Assembly (NCBI GenBank): GCA_933228895.1
Contig: OW121848.1
Location: 139,580,615 to 139,644,614, forward strand
DNA: 64,000 nucleotides
Source: Platycnemis pennipes
Lineage: Eukaryota; Arthropoda; Insecta; Odonata; Platycnemididae
Direction: 5' to 3'
Every line of letters starts with the position of its first letter. Position 1 is the stretch's first letter. The position numbers were made by a program, and so were the translations under genes. Positions 22,736 through 36,210 of the stretch are shown here, piece after piece. The notes beneath the pieces were generated by a model. That model saw only the letters and a list, made by a program, of their open reading frames with translations, did no database searches and had not been told where the DNA came from.

Positions 22736-25700
22736 ACTTTTCCAATTTCCCGCTCATCCTCATTGTCTTAAATGAACTTAGCTGTAGGCAATCCGTCCCA
22801 ATAACCTTTAGTACAAATGAGAAATTCTATTCATTTAGTAACTACCGTTGAAAACCCACTGAAGTGTCTACTGATAGCGTGCCTAAGTATATGAGAAATA
22901 AAGGAGCTCGGTGATCGTTGGCATGAAAAAATCAGCAAACTGTTATTGGATATGAATAATTGTCAACAGTTTTTTTATCAGCCTCAACTTAAAAACATAA
23001 AATCCTTCTGAAAAAAATTCCAAAATAATTGATAAAAACACCTTGATCGCCTTGCACTATTATTGATAAAATAACAATTGAACCATTACCTCGAATCATG
23101 GGGAAATAAGGCACGTAAGATAAACATTATTTCATGAAAACATTTTTGCTATCAATTTTTCCAGGCCAGAGAAGCCGACTGCAACACCAAATATATTAAG
23201 TTGGTGTATTTCCCATCAATAGCAGCATTAAAACATAAATGAATGCATAAAAATCAGGACTGGTACCAATAAAGTCTCTATTCCTAACGATTTCGGTTCC
23301 TAGGAAAATATTTCTTTCCCCATTTTTTACCAAAAATTGCATTTATTCGAAAAATGGAAATTATTTATTTTCATTAAACCTATTTTAGCCTAAGCTCCAT
23401 GAAATCCTTCCGTCAAGTAACGCGTAACGGGATGCGAATTCTGTGGATATACATAGTTCAGAAACATATTTTATAGAAGTGCCAAAAAATGAAAAATATG
23501 ACTTCGATTTTACGATGGATGAATAAAGCATTCACATACAACGGGAAAATGAAGTAAATTACTTGTTCATTCAATAATAAAATGTCGTTTTCTCGACACC
23601 AAGAATCAACAAAACTTGGGTGTAGCGTGAAATTTATATAAATAGATGCAGGGAAAATATGAAGCAGTAGGTATTGAGATTTGCTTTGATCATACTTTTA
23701 GTGCATCTGGAAAACACGTCGAATGCAGATGAGTAAATTGAGGCATGCTGATCGTATACATATATTTTCATACACACGATGAGTGAATCTGAAGTAAAAT
23801 TTATAATGGTAGGAACGCTCAAAAGGTCTTTTAACCGCAGCATAAAAAGTTTCGACTTTCCACCACTGGTGATCACAACCAAAAGGTTAATTTACTATCA
23901 ACGTATATTTTTCCATAAGAATAAAAGCTAGAGAAATGATTACATGAAAAATAAATAATTAATCATGCTGAAATTTATTTAAAACGTTTTTGTCCTCAAT
24001 TCTTAGTTAGATGAGCATTATCACTTTTAAAATGTCCTCATCACTACTAGTGGAATGAAATTTAACTTTCATTTGTCAACGTTTATCAAATTTACTCAAA
24101 TTTTACCGTGAGAATATTGCCAAACGGTTCAAAGACACAATTATGAAAGAAAGGAATGATCAAGGAAAAACCAAATTTTCAAAATCTTCACATGTCACCA
24201 AACCTTTAGGAAATGATATACGTGTACTATTTACTGGAAGCAAAGTCAATCGATGAAGAGCGGAAGCACTTTTTTGAAAAAGGCTGACAACTATCGACTG
24301 TAAAGGTCGGAGACCTCCAAACAATTCTGCTAAATACTTAATGCTCCATACGGCTTTTGAGATCCTTCCGATCATGATACTCTTCCCCTTGAACGAAGTC
24401 ATTTTATGCCATCGAAAAGTGTAACTAATACTAAAGCCCTTCATTTAAGGCTAAAAAAAAACAAATAGAAAGTTATAGTAATGTATAATTGAAGCCCCAG
24501 GATAATGAAAATGGTATAGTGGCTACTTATTTTCGGAATATTGTTTACAATCTGTGTTCTGAGAGATGATTGAAACTAGTTCCCATTTCCGCTAAATAGA
24601 AAGCATATTTAACGGAGCAATATGTGTCAGTTATTATGTACAAAATAAACAAGTTTTAACCATCGTAAGTAAGTAAAGGTTAGTTAAAATTCGTAGGTAT
24701 CGATCCTAAAATAATAAGAAAGTACAATGAGAGTTTTCATTATTAATTTATATTTGTGTGATAAAGCGGATATGTATAAATTGTCTAAGATAATAACAGA
24801 GTGTTACGTCCACTTTACTAGGGCTTTAGATATTAAAATGCATTACAATGGAACAATATTGAAGCAGCAGTTACCGTTTGTTCTGTACAACTTGAGTACC
24901 ATATGCGAGGCCTCATAATTGCAATAACCATGCTTTACGAGTATTTAATACCTTCCCGTTTAGAATTCAACGGGCAGTCTCCACTTTTAATGTTTTTTTT
25001 TCTTCTCGTGAACTTAAAACTGACGCGGCTACAGAAATGGTGCATGCCGGCATTCGCATCAAGATATTCTTGGGTGCAGGTTTCACACGTTTTTCTTTTT
25101 TAACGACCAGTAGTCATAGAAAATCGGGCAATTTGATGGAAATAATGCTTTGGACACGCAAGCGCTCGTAATTTCAAGGTCTTGGCAAGAAAAATATCAT
25201 TTCGAAACGAAACTTTCTAGGAATAAAGGTGAGAAAATAAACACATGCCTTTAAAAACACTCTAAATTGTGGAAGGAACGTACGCTGTTACACGAAACCC
25301 ATTAAATCTAATTGTTTTCATGATTGTTAAGTTCTCAAGCACCAACACCCCTGAAAATCGTAACTTTTGTAGCAATAGAGAAAACGTTAAATACAATCTA
25401 GCGTTAAGAAATAAAATTTGCATTAAGCACTCCCAGGAAACCTAGGGAAATTATTTATGACTCGCAGTTAGATACTTTTACTTCCAGATGCAAAGTAAAC
25501 GTGTACCGCTCCATTAAGAATCGTATGGTCACATTTGTAAAGAGCATATTAAAAAGAGAAATTTCCTCATTATTTAATAGTTTTACAGAGATGCAAAGAA
25601 ATGATTTAACTTCTTGTGCTGTTTTTGCGCTGAGATATGAACGTTGATGCGTATCACGATAAAAGATTCACCTGAAAGTATATATTGGCACTGTGTAAAA

Positions 25701-26699
25701 ACTACTGTCTGTATAATGTCAAATGATACAAATGGTTATGATCTCTTAGGCGATAACACACGGCCACATGTAAACGGAATATTTTTAGTAAGTGGATCTT
25801 TCTAGATGAAGATCTAGATAAAAACCAAAAAGACGTAGTAAACGAAAGAGTAATTGCCAAAGTTTTCAAACTTCCTATCAATCCTTCATTATCATTAAAT
25901 CAAACATTTGTATCGCTGTTTATAATCGTGAAATCCCATAGAGGGAGTTCTGCACACGTTAGTGCCCTTCTAGATTACAATGCAAATTGATTATCATCAC
26001 AGATATAGTAAACCCTTTTTGCCTTCTAGTAGTTAAAAAAATTATTTTTTAAATGATTTGAGACTCACTTCCACTAGAATATTTTAAGTGTTGAATTCAT
26101 GAAATTGATGATAAAATGTCGTATGTGCTCTTATTTCTTATATGCTCGTTTTTTACAAGCCTGTTTCTAAAAATTAACAAACATTTCTAGGTAAAATATT
26201 TAATTTTATAGATCAAACTAAATATCTTGGGAAATAGAAATATTATGACTGGAAGGCACAGCAAAATTAATTATAATTCGCATATCTGCGATGAATATAT
26301 TGATTAGTACTATTCACACCTGACCGATGAAATAAGTCACTGGCATGTAGAGTAGAATGAGGTTTTCGGCTTTTACTTATAACTGAGCATCTTGAGATTA
26401 ATATAATACATTTTTAAAATTGTATTAGAATTGCAGAGTGATCTACTTCGGTATTTTGATTGTAATGAAAAATTCACACAAAATGGCGTATTCTGAGAAT
26501 TAACGACCGTGTCTGCGGAATTTAAAATGTAAAAGCATTAAATCTACCAACGAGCCACTTACTGGTTGACTAAAAAATTTGGAGTTAGAACGATAGGAAT
26601 AAGGAAATACAAATCAAATTTAATTTAGCAAATTTAGTCTCTGGCTAGTTTCATGGCGAAATCCAAGAATAGACACTTGCGTTGTGACAAATGAACCAC
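22736..26699. other. AT-rich intergenic sequence
   Basis: No gene, RNA or named repeat was seen. The short open frames (longest about 94 codons at 24160-24444, minus) have no recognisable motif. Confidence 0.5.
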
Positions 26700-27250
26700 T
26701 TGACAGATTCTCTCCGTAGCTGGGGCTTTAGACGTAGCGTCTGAAAGACTAAGACGAGATATTCGACCCCAATATGTCTTGGCCCAGAAAACAAATCAAA
26801 CTGCCGAATGAGTTCGTAAAGCTTTGACCTCCATGCTCAGTAAAATCACCTCTCAACTCTACTGTGAGGATAAATAGGGATGGAGAGGGAGAGCAGTGCT
26901 CTCTGTCCACTGGGGCGTCGGCGGGAGGATTGTTGATGGGGTGACAAGAAAAGAGAAGAGAGAGAAAGGAGAGAAGGTGGGAGGGGTTTGCTCGTGGGCT
27001 GGCGTCTGAGTCGACATAGTGGTGAGGTCAGCGCTGATGCGAGGGGGGCGGAGGGCGGCTATGATTTAAATTGGCCGAGGTCACAGCCTTGTCCAAGTAA
27101 TGGATTATCCTACACCCAAGAAGAGCTGTGAAAGAAACGCGAAGAAACTCTCCTCCCTTATAACTCAGGAGCGTATTTCATTCTCAGCTGCCAACCACCC
27201 TTCTCATTACATCGACCCGTCATTGGCCTATCGCTGCAGATAGGATCCAT
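26700..27250. other. GC-rich, purine-rich island
   Basis: It contains a purine run (about 26940-26990) and, at about 27070-27110, GGCCGAGGTCACAG (nuclear-receptor half-site like) next to TAATGGATTAT (homeodomain-like). Regulatory function is only a guess from base composition and motifs. Confidence 0.25.
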
Positions 27251-28824
27251 ATTTATCGGTTTATGCCTAAAACTACGATTAGAGTGACAGAAAAATTTGA
27301 ACATGAAAATATTTTGAATCGACTAGTCGTAAAGTTGAAACTATAAAACAATGATTCTTTTCGACTAACTGAATGCCGTATATATTGCAATTAGATTGTA
27401 CATCAGATAAAAATAAAATTAGAAATGACTCGTTCGATAAATATTATTATCCACTCGACTAAAACCCAAACCTGCCTTGATGGCATACTATAATTCTATT
27501 CTACATTAATTTGGTACTTTCAATAATTCTAATCAGGCTGCGCACGAGAACCTAAAAATATTCCAAATAATCACATGCAAATATTTAGGCTTCAAAGGGA
27601 GATAATATACCACGGTATTTTCTTTCAAGTTCTTCACTCATCGCCCCTTTAAATCTAGGAATTCATCTGTTTCGTACCAAGAACCACTTTTAGATGTAAA
27701 TAATTAGTAAATATTTTATAATGAGTACCTATAATTCAGCCGTTGAAATTCTTAGGTAAATTAATAAATTTTAAGGACTTTTTAGACTCAGATTAAGGGC
27801 ATGATACAATTACTCTGGGAAACTTAGATTTTAGTTGTATTTAGGAATGCTATTGCAATAATGAATATGCATGGATCTATAACCGAATGTATTACATTTT
27901 ATAGGTTCTCGACACAGTTTTCTGGGATTCGACAACTCTTTCAAGAGACAGTACTTGTAGATACGTCGCCACGGAAAGTTACCAACCAGCAGCGGAGAGG
28001 AATTGATTGCTTTTGAATTCATATTTGCCTACGCGTCGCGACGTAATGAGATACCATGATTTTCATTAATGGCTGACAAAGCAGCTCTAAAAATATATAA
28101 TACCACCGCGAAGTCAAACCTGAGACTTTACCTAAGATGCACTTCATATTAAATTTCTCACAAGATTGAGGAATAACTCCTTTAACTTGAGGTAGTCAAT
28201 TAGTTGTGCTTTTCAATATACAGATCTATGAATCGTGAAATGAAGTCTTAAATCCCTGTAGTAGCCAATGAATCGAGAAATGGAGTTGATATTCGCCAAA
28301 TGATACAGATATAACAGGAGCGTAACAAAATTTAATTTGAAAACTCGCCGCAAGATCGTTCCAACATCGTCGTCTCAGATTGGTTACAGCAGAATCCATA
28401 TATATTGACCAGCCAAGCGGAATTGGGGCAAATACAGGGAGAGTAGAGGTTTGAAAGAACCAATTTCTTATCTGAAAAGCTCCTTCCAGATGATCGGAAA
28501 AGGTCAAGGTGCCCATCCACGACCGAACTCGAACTTCGTCTTAGTGTCAAGAGTGTTAACAAAATGGAACACCTGTTGAGATTTTTTTCCTCGCATCTCA
28601 TCCTCCGATCTCAAATTTTCCAGGGTATTTTAGGACTTCATGAATTTTTAGGAATATTTATTCGGAAAGTACAGGTTCAACATTCGCTCGATGCCGAAAA
28701 ACTAAGTGTGCTTGGAAATTGCTCGGGTAAGAGTTATCGAGTGGTAGGTTAGATTTTTGTCCCTTTTCTATTCGTCCCTTACCACTTCATCGTATCTGTG
28801 ATTACTTGGATGCAAAATTCAATT
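27251..28824. other. Intergenic sequence
   Basis: No supported feature. Overlapping minus-strand short frames at 28226-28601 are not recognised. Confidence 0.4.
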
Positions 28825-29155
28825 GTGTAGCGTAGTAAACCAGTGAGCAGAGGTTCGGACTACTAGCCGGAGCTCCCGGGTTCGAATCCCGAGAGAGAAA
28901 TTTAGACGAGTTCCAGAAAAAGTGAGGTTATTTTCTGGGAACCAGATCATCCTAAGAAACCACATTCAGTACAGAGAAAGGAGATGCCCCCCTACCCTGA
29001 TATGTGAATCTCACACGTCGTTAGGCAGTTGGTAAGCACAATCCTCACCGACGAGATCAGCCAACGATTCGTGGTACGCGAAATCCAGCTGAAAAGTACA
29101 ATGTGGATATGACACCTGGATTAAGGATAGACACCAATAAAAATTAGGCTTACAG
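28825..29155 (+). mobile_element. tRNA-derived SINE-like repeat
   Basis: The head resembles a tRNA: AGCGTAGT (degenerate box A, about 28829), GGACTACTAGCCGG in the anticodon arm area, and CCGGGTTCGAATCCCG (about 28877-28892) as an intact T-arm/box B. The body includes CATTCAGTACAGAGAAAGG and TCACACGTCGTTAGGCAG, and the end is A-rich. The head cannot fold as a functional tRNA, so it is a SINE, not a tRNA gene. Confidence 0.6.
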
Positions 29156-31399
29156 ATTGCGAACTAACTTTCAAATCAATCAAGAAGGGTGCACAGAAAT
29201 TAAAAACGACAAAAATACATAGAAGAATCAGTCAAAAAATATAATAATCAAATTTTGATTCCACTCTCTGAGGTGCTATTACGACAGTTACCGGCTACGC
29301 AAAATACTCAGGTATGTTCATCATATCAAACCTCATTATACAATGGAGAAAATACATTAGCGACGTCATCTAGAAGAAATTTCAAACACTGCTTTCAAAG
29401 TCTACTAGAAAAATCGAATATGTCATCACTAACTATATGTATACTTGGTCTCATAAAGATGGTGTACTATTGCTCAGCTGATTTGAAATCTACTGGTCAG
29501 TGATCATGTTTTATCATATCTACTATATTATTCCACTACGCTTGCATTTTATTTTGGCTACTACATCTTAAGCTTCTAGAATCACGAAACCTACGGCCTT
29601 ATCACAGCGATCGTGTAACCCATCAATTCCAGCCCACCGACTTCAATTTAAGCGAGCTACACGTTTGTTCGTTTCTCTTCGGTGTCCGTGGGCCATCCAT
29701 TAATGCTCGAATCTCTGTGTTGATGTTCACTCCAAGATTGAAAACATATATCACCACTCTATTACTTAACAGCTGTAACTGAATCTGTCATTGCTGGATG
29801 GACCTGCCTTAAAAAACTGAATTTTCCGATACAATACATATGGAAAAGTGGAAAAAAGGACATTGGAATATGTTGTAAAAAAGGATTAACTTTCTGTTTT
29901 TCTCCATGAGCACTGATTGTGTATCGTGTGAGTGAAAAAAATGAAATCAGAACGGATGAACGAGAAATGATGCAAATTCTGCGATATTGCAGTATTTTTT
30001 CAGTATTCTCCTTCATTCGCCAAAAAGACCGAAATAATTCATAAGAGGACGTGGATGAGGTTGCAAGTACATTTTCCACAGAGAAGGAGGTGGGGAAGAC
30101 CATTAATGCATGCGTGCTTTAGGGCATAAATGTTCACCTTTGTGTTATGATTTACATTCGTAGGATGAGAAGAATGTAGCCTTGAGTGTACTCGTATTTG
30201 GTTACCAGATTCGCTTTCATTTTGCTATTTGTAGCTATTATTTTATCATTTTTCATTTTTATTTTTAGTTTCCTTGTACAATTGAGATTGCATTATTACC
30301 TACCCATATTTCATCTTTAAAATCTCATTTCAAAAGTTAGTTATTTTTGTCCATCATGTTTGAATACTGTGAAATCTAACATTGAACTTCCACGTCTATA
30401 GAATAGAATATTTGGCACTCCTTTAAAGCGGATGAGATTTTGGTATGATTGCTTTATGCTTTGGCTTTTTCGTATCAACTTTTCACGATGATGCATACCA
30501 TACTTCTCTCTATTTCCTTCTATTTAATTAGCCATTGTTTTCTTTATGTGTTTGTTTCCATTCATATATTTGTCCTCTTCGCTAGTTAAATCTGCTTTTT
30601 CCAATCGTGTGCCAATCGTGTGTAGTAATAACTATACAAACATTAATGTTAAAAATCAACAGAATATCGCGAATAAAAATGTTGTTGAGAGTTCTAAGTG
30701 CGTTTAATTTTTGACTTTTGGGCATATATAAATAACAAAATAAAATGTTCACCCTTGAAAGAGAGTCAATCACCAATGAGTATTATTATGTTTTGCAATA
30801 TTTTGAAGTTCCTTCATACAAAATGAATTAAAAATATAAATAAAGCAAGTCCCTTAGATATTTCATTGACAATCAAAGAATTTGTTCATTGCTCGTGAAA
30901 CAAGAAAATAATATAGTATTATTATACGAACTGATTTTATAAAAGTGAATGTGTCGATTAAACTATCATAATTTTATGAATAACCACGTGAATTTTACGA
31001 TAGCTAAAATAATTTTACACTGAGACAGACAAAAGAGGGAATAGAAAAATATTACCACCTTGAATAGGAGAGAAGACAACGTGATGACAAAATATATCTA
31101 AATAGATCACCGTAATGCAAACATACAATAAAAATAACTAACTATATTTTTATTAGATTCCATAAATTTAAAAAATTTAAAACTGTCTCTCTAGATACTC
31201 CAAGCATGAAAAAGGTAAGAGTAACCCACGGCTCAAAAAAAATCGGAAACTAACTTTGAAAACCAGCAATGGGTGTTATTTCTTTATGCGAGACAAACAC
31301 TAATTCGGGAGAATCCATCATACAGACCCGACATCTGTGATAAAGTCATGTACAGATCTGGGCGCTTAAAAAAAGAAAGATTAATACTCGCCTACACTG
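29156..31399. other. AT-rich intergenic sequence
   Basis: No gene or repeat could be named. Confidence 0.5.
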
Positions 31400-31900
31400 T
31401 CTCGTGTGGTTATTCCTTTCTCCAGAGAAATTGCGTGGGAGGAGGCGAAAAGGAGGACGAGAGAGTCACTGGACTTGAGGGAAAGGGGAAGAGGAGAGAA
31501 CGGTGTGGGAGAGGGGGTAGGAGGAGGGATTTTGGGAAAGGTTTTCGAGGGCGGGCCGGAGTGGGCCAGCGGCGAGGGCGGGGGAGGGCGCGCCTCCTCC
31601 CTTTATGTGTGTGTGTGTGGGAGGCGGGGTGTGCGGCGGGGGAGCGGCGAGGGCTCCCGCCCCTATCCGCTATAAACCCCGAGGCAGCCACTCGAGAAAT
31701 CTCAGTCTGCCTCCCCGCGAGGCTCCCTCCAAATCCATCCCGACGGACGGCCAGCCCACGACAGCGACCAGTGGCATCGAGGATTCTGAGAGTCAGTGTC
31801 GCCGACTAAAGAAAGCCGTATCGAACGCTCAATAATACCGAGAATTCTTCCCCTCTTTTATCTCCCGAGAAATAGGCGTGGTGCCGTTCGATACAACACC
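31400..31900 (+). other. CpG/GC-rich island around a rightward promoter
   Basis: A purine-rich then GC-rich block with a short (GT)n at 31605-31618. It contains the TATA/Inr pair at 31671-31704. Open frames across it in several registers are caused by base composition, not coding. Confidence 0.5.
31668..31712 (+). promoter_or_regulatory. TATA box + initiator core promoter, facing right
   Basis: CTATAAACC with the T of TATA at 31671, and TCTCAGTCTG with A+1 at 31704. This is a TCAGTC initiator at the right distance. The GC-rich sequence to its right would be 5' UTR. The gene it drives is not identified; candidate downstream exons end at strong donors at 33028, 33240 and 36210. Confidence 0.55.
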
Positions 31901-32579
31901 GTCTGTTTGCTTTCATTCAGCATTTTTCTCAGTGGCTTCGGTGTTATTCACGACCTAAAAAATTACAACACACGTTAGAATTTTGTGGAGATTTAAGTCA
32001 TTCTGTAAAAGACGCGTAACTTTGTTACGATAGTTGAACCATAAGTAACGTAGTGTCACCGTAAGCAAACTGGTGGATTTTTTTTCGAAAACAGATATGT
32101 CTCAACCAATATTTCATTTGAGAGACTCGATAATATTACAATATACATTTAAGTATTGTTAATTCGCGGCGCTCTATAAGTTATTCATATTTTAATCACT
32201 GAGCAGTGATTTCAAAGAACTTTCAGCTATAAAATATCTCTCGCGTTTGATTTCTGTATTGCTAATTTTTCTTCTGCCAATCTCCTTTATATTAATATAC
32301 CATATTATTATTAGTTATCCGCGAAGTAAATCCATTCCTCACACGTTCTCTTGTTGACAATCGAACCGATCTCGTTCATCTTAACGGATAAAAATATTTT
32401 TTTAAAGTGCGACTTTTGCATAGCTTGTACTAGTTTGTCTTTTAAGAGACATAGATGCGAGATCAGGCGAGAGACAATAAATGGTCATCGGCAATTCATT
32501 TCTGAATGGTCGAATCCGGGTGCTCCCGTAGCAAAATCTGAATTTATTTCAACCTCTGTATAATCGCGGGCAATAGTTA

Positions 32580-33200
32580 ATGAATCATTCAACAGGTCCC
32601 TCCGTCCGCCTCTCATTCTCACTTTCTCAATTTTGTAACCCCCCTCTGCCGGACGCTGCGAAGGAGCGGAAGGAGTATCTAGCGATCATGGTAGTGCAGG
32701 CCGGAGTTAAATACGAGACGGCGACGGCGTGACTGCAAGACCCTTAGGACCGACTGCCCACCACCGCGAGGGAAAGAACTCCAGCAGGGCGCCGACCGCG
32801 ACGTAAGTAGCAGCGGCGTGGGAACGAGCTGCCGATCCGCAGTGAAGCAAGTGCATCACCGACTTCTCACTCTTCCTTTTGCACACACCCGAGCACGCTC
32901 GAGGGAGGAGAAGGGCAGCACTTAGAGAAGGGGGAGAAAGCACTGACAAGGCTCGGGGAGTTGTCATCTCTCCCTGGGACGACAATGGTCCCACCGGAGG
33001 ATGACGGCGGCGAAGGCCCGGGCCAAAGGTAAGTGACGACTCCTCCTCCGCCTCCCTCCCTCCCCCCGTCCCTCGGCGATACAAGAAAGTAAAGTGCGAC
33101 CCCTCCCCGTTTTTTTCGACCGTTTAAGGGGGAAGAGACGCAACTGAAAGGTCAATGTATTCGCACTTTCAGAGTTGTCAGAAATGTCGTCCGCCAGTAG
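32580..33200 (+). other. GC-rich island holding candidate 5' exons
   Basis: GC-rich with several donor-like GTAAGT sites (32803, 33029). Base composition contrasts sharply with the AT-rich flanks, as in promoter-proximal exons. Confidence 0.4.
32985..33028 (+). CDS. Candidate first coding exon (start codon plus strong donor), unidentified gene
   Basis: ATG at 32985 in good context (GACAATGG) opens MVPPEDDGGEGPGQ and runs into CAAAG|GTAAGTGA at 33028. The upstream frame is open back to a TAG at 32808 with no other ATG. It lies in a GC-rich block 1.3 kb right of the TATA/Inr promoter. The short length and lack of homology make this tentative. Confidence 0.25.
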
Positions 33201-33240
33201 CTCCCTGCACCATCACCCGTATTTTATCTTTATCTTTGAA
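33172..33240 (+). CDS. Alternative candidate exon with ATG and strong donor
   Basis: A TTTCAG acceptor ends at 33171. ATG at 33184 opens MSSASSSLHHHPYFIFIFE and ends at TTTGAA|GTAAGT at 33240. This may be an alternative 5' exon of the same unknown rightward gene. No known family was recognised. Confidence 0.22.
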
Positions 33241-35539
33241 GTAAGTAGTGTTTCATGTATATGCCGGTCATCTTAGCACACCCATACGCGCTCTTTAGTG
33301 GAAAAAATGATTGCTTAACTTTTACTTTTCACATAGCACCACTGTGATAAAATTTAGTGATAGCACAAATAACGTCTATTAAAATTTAGAAGATATCAAT
33401 AGAAACTCGGATAACCATTATTATCTATATTATTACCTGATTTCTAGCGGTAACTGTCTTAAGAGTTTCTAAATCCGGCACTAGTAGTCACATGTTGAAT
33501 AGAAAAAAACCTTCACTGCTCACAAGACACGCCTTGAACAAAGCCAAGGATCTCCGATCGAAAACGAGGTTCTTTGTATTGAATTCATCACAGTAATCAT
33601 TCTTCATCACGGGACTATAAATAGCAATCACTTTTGCACAGCTTAGATGAACAATATGATATATTATGCAGTTGTAACTTAAAATGTTTTTTAGCTATAG
33701 TAGAGTCTGTTGCTACACCTTACTTACATGGCAAAAAGTAACAGATTACGTAAGTAACTTAACTAACCAAGGCCAATGAATTAAACAATATTTGAAATCC
33801 TTCCATACATGACGTAAACCATGTTTGAAAATAAAAACGAAGAAATGCTGACGAAGTGCAAAAGAAAAAGTCCTATTCCATGACAAACTTTGATGTCGTA
33901 AAGAATATTCTTCTCGAGGTTGTTAATTCTACCTCAAGACCAAATTAGTAGTAATTAAGGAAAACCCGAAACATTCCCTTTTTATGTGGCCTACCAGTCT
34001 TCATTCTAATCTAATTTACCGTAATATTCGATTATTTCCATTTAAGGTGAATATATTATTTTTCTTTTACGAGATTCACGAGATAACATCGGCATCATTC
34101 ATTGTTTTCTCCAATATTTCTTCAGACGTTCTCCAGTGCCTTTAAATTTTGATCACTGCGGGTTTGAAAACTAAGATAACCCGCACGTATGCGGAAAATT
34201 AATACTGAAAGTAGCCGTAGGACCCCTATTTTAATTTAAAAATAAATTGAAGTTCGGCAGATGAATTTCGAATACATAAGATCAGGCCAAACGTTTCTAC
34301 CCCCAAACGTGAATAGATGTCAGTCATAATTAAAACACCGAATACCTTAATGTTATGATTAAAAAATGGGGGAAAGTCGATGAAAATGCAGAAAATGAGT
34401 GGTTATTTAGTACAAATGAGCCACTCATATGACAGTAGACAGGAGAACTCTGGGTTGTTTTACAGGGCTATGCTCTAAGAGATTACGCCTGTGCCATTGT
34501 AACGTAATTGGCAGTACAGCAAAATTATTAATAAAGCTCATGGAAAGATAAGTCGAAAATTCCCATTCGGGATGGGTGTTGCGTTTGTCTCATGATTAAA
34601 ATAAGGGTTATTTTAGACTTGAGAGTGAAATTTTACCCCGGCAGTTGCAGCACCTTAAAACCCACTACTACTACTACTTATAGAAAGATAATTCTTATCG
34701 GCGACGGACACAATGATCTAGAGGCTCTTTCTCGAATAGTAAATTACCGCATATATACCACCACAACATAGAAAATGACAATATTAGATAGTCGTGCACG
34801 GCAGAGAAGATGGGAAACACTCATTACCTGCATCAAACTGTGATCCATAAATTTGGGTCGGACTCCCGACTCTAGAGCCTTATGGATGGTTACATGTATC
34901 ACGTGAAAAAAATGACCATGACCGCAACCATTATCACGGACCTACCTTATGCCCCCTCAACCTATCACGAACCATGCACCTTTCTCGAGTTTTAATGGGC
35001 ACTTAAAGAGGTCCTTCGGTAGTTAGTCTGCAGGTTGACTCTGCCGCTAAAAGAGTGGTAACTAAGGAAAGTCCGCAATACAAAAAATCATTATTGTCTT
35101 TGAAAGACCATAATTGCGTGCTCAAGCACGTTTACTTTTGATTATCTTAATCCACCAATGGTGTCAGGCATGCATTTTATGTAAATATGCCGAGTCATCA
35201 ACGTATTGGAAATAAATGTGGATAGTGTCCCCACGACACGCATTTCGATTGGCCCAAAATTAGGGTTCAAAATTAGAATTTTATTTTAAATATAAAGACT
35301 CATTAAAGCGTTTTAAATAGTACGGATCTTACTCTTTGAAGTACTCGATAACAGTCATTGGGCAATTTTTCACGTTTCGCACGCGCTCATCGAATATTAA
35401 AACTGCCCCCTCCCATGGAAGGCAACGAAAACGTGCGAACGAGCGTTAAATTACGCGAAAAAAATGAATGGAAAGCAAAAGGGAACGGAGGGTGGGACGA
35501 AATCTAAAACCTGCGAGGGAAATAGGTCAATACGCTGCT
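33241..35539. other. Intergenic or intronic sequence
   Basis: No gene was seen. A stretch near 34560-34680 (CCCATTCGGGATGGG, GGCAGTTGCAGCACC, then CTACTACTACTACT) resembles a degraded SINE related to the one near 12435-12530. Confidence 0.35.
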
Positions 35540-36210
35540 TCCAAGCCGTAATAGATGTGACAGTTTAGCGTCTTAGTGCGCGAGAAGATTGGGAGAAGAA
35601 GAGAGGGAGGGGGAGTGAGTGTCGACCAACAAAAGGCAGGGAGAGATGCGCGCGGGCCGTCGCTATTATTTTATTTTCCAAACAAAAGAAACAAAACACT
35701 GACGGATCGAATCCCGCACCGCGACCGTCATGCGACCACCGCCGTCGTCTGCGCCCCACGGCCACGCCGCGGCCCGGCACGCCCTCTCCCGACACGCCCC
35801 TCATCCCCCACCTCATCCCCGCCCCTCCCAAACCGCCCTCCGCAATCCGCCAAAACGGGCACGATCGCGCGCCGACCGACACCGCTCGCCTCGTCCTCCC
35901 AGAGTCGCCAGGGATGCAGAGACCCACTCGCGTGATTTTGATCGCGTGATTCTTCGCCGCACATCGACGTAGGCTTTGGGTGTGTGCGTGCGTGCTCCCG
36001 CTTATCCTTTCGGGGAGCGACCAGGCGGGATAGAGGAAGGACCAGGGAGAGTTGATTGCCCCTCTTTCGACAAGAATCACCGCCGACTACATCCCTCTCC
36101 GTCCAAGTGGCCATCGCGTCTCGGCCGCGTTCGGTGTTTTTCTCCCGCAGCGGAACGAGCCACGAAATAAGTATATCGGTCTGAAAAGGGTGCGTGCAGC
36201 GTTGGGCGAG
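35540..36210 (+). other. CpG-rich island ending at a strong splice donor
   Basis: Dense CpG from 35640 to 36200, ending GGGCGAG|GTAAGTG at 36210. A good acceptor (TTTTTCTCCCGCAG) ends at 36150, so either a 60-bp internal exon (20 codons, starting RNEPRNKYIG) or a longer 5' UTR exon is possible. This looks like a second promoter of the same or another rightward gene. Confidence 0.35.

Noticed and set aside
28829..28895. Possible tRNA gene (intact T-arm GGGTTCGAATCCC)
   Set aside because: The acceptor and D-arm parts do not pair and a long SINE-type body follows, so it is called a tRNA-derived SINE.
31273..31809. 178-codon open frame across the GC-rich island
   Set aside because: Overlapping frames in several registers come from high GC content; the TATA/Inr lies inside it and its composition (Arg/Gly-rich) is not protein-like.
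35565..36114. Long minus- and plus-strand frames in the CpG island
   Set aside because: All three registers are open because stops are rare in GC-rich DNA; no domain is visible.
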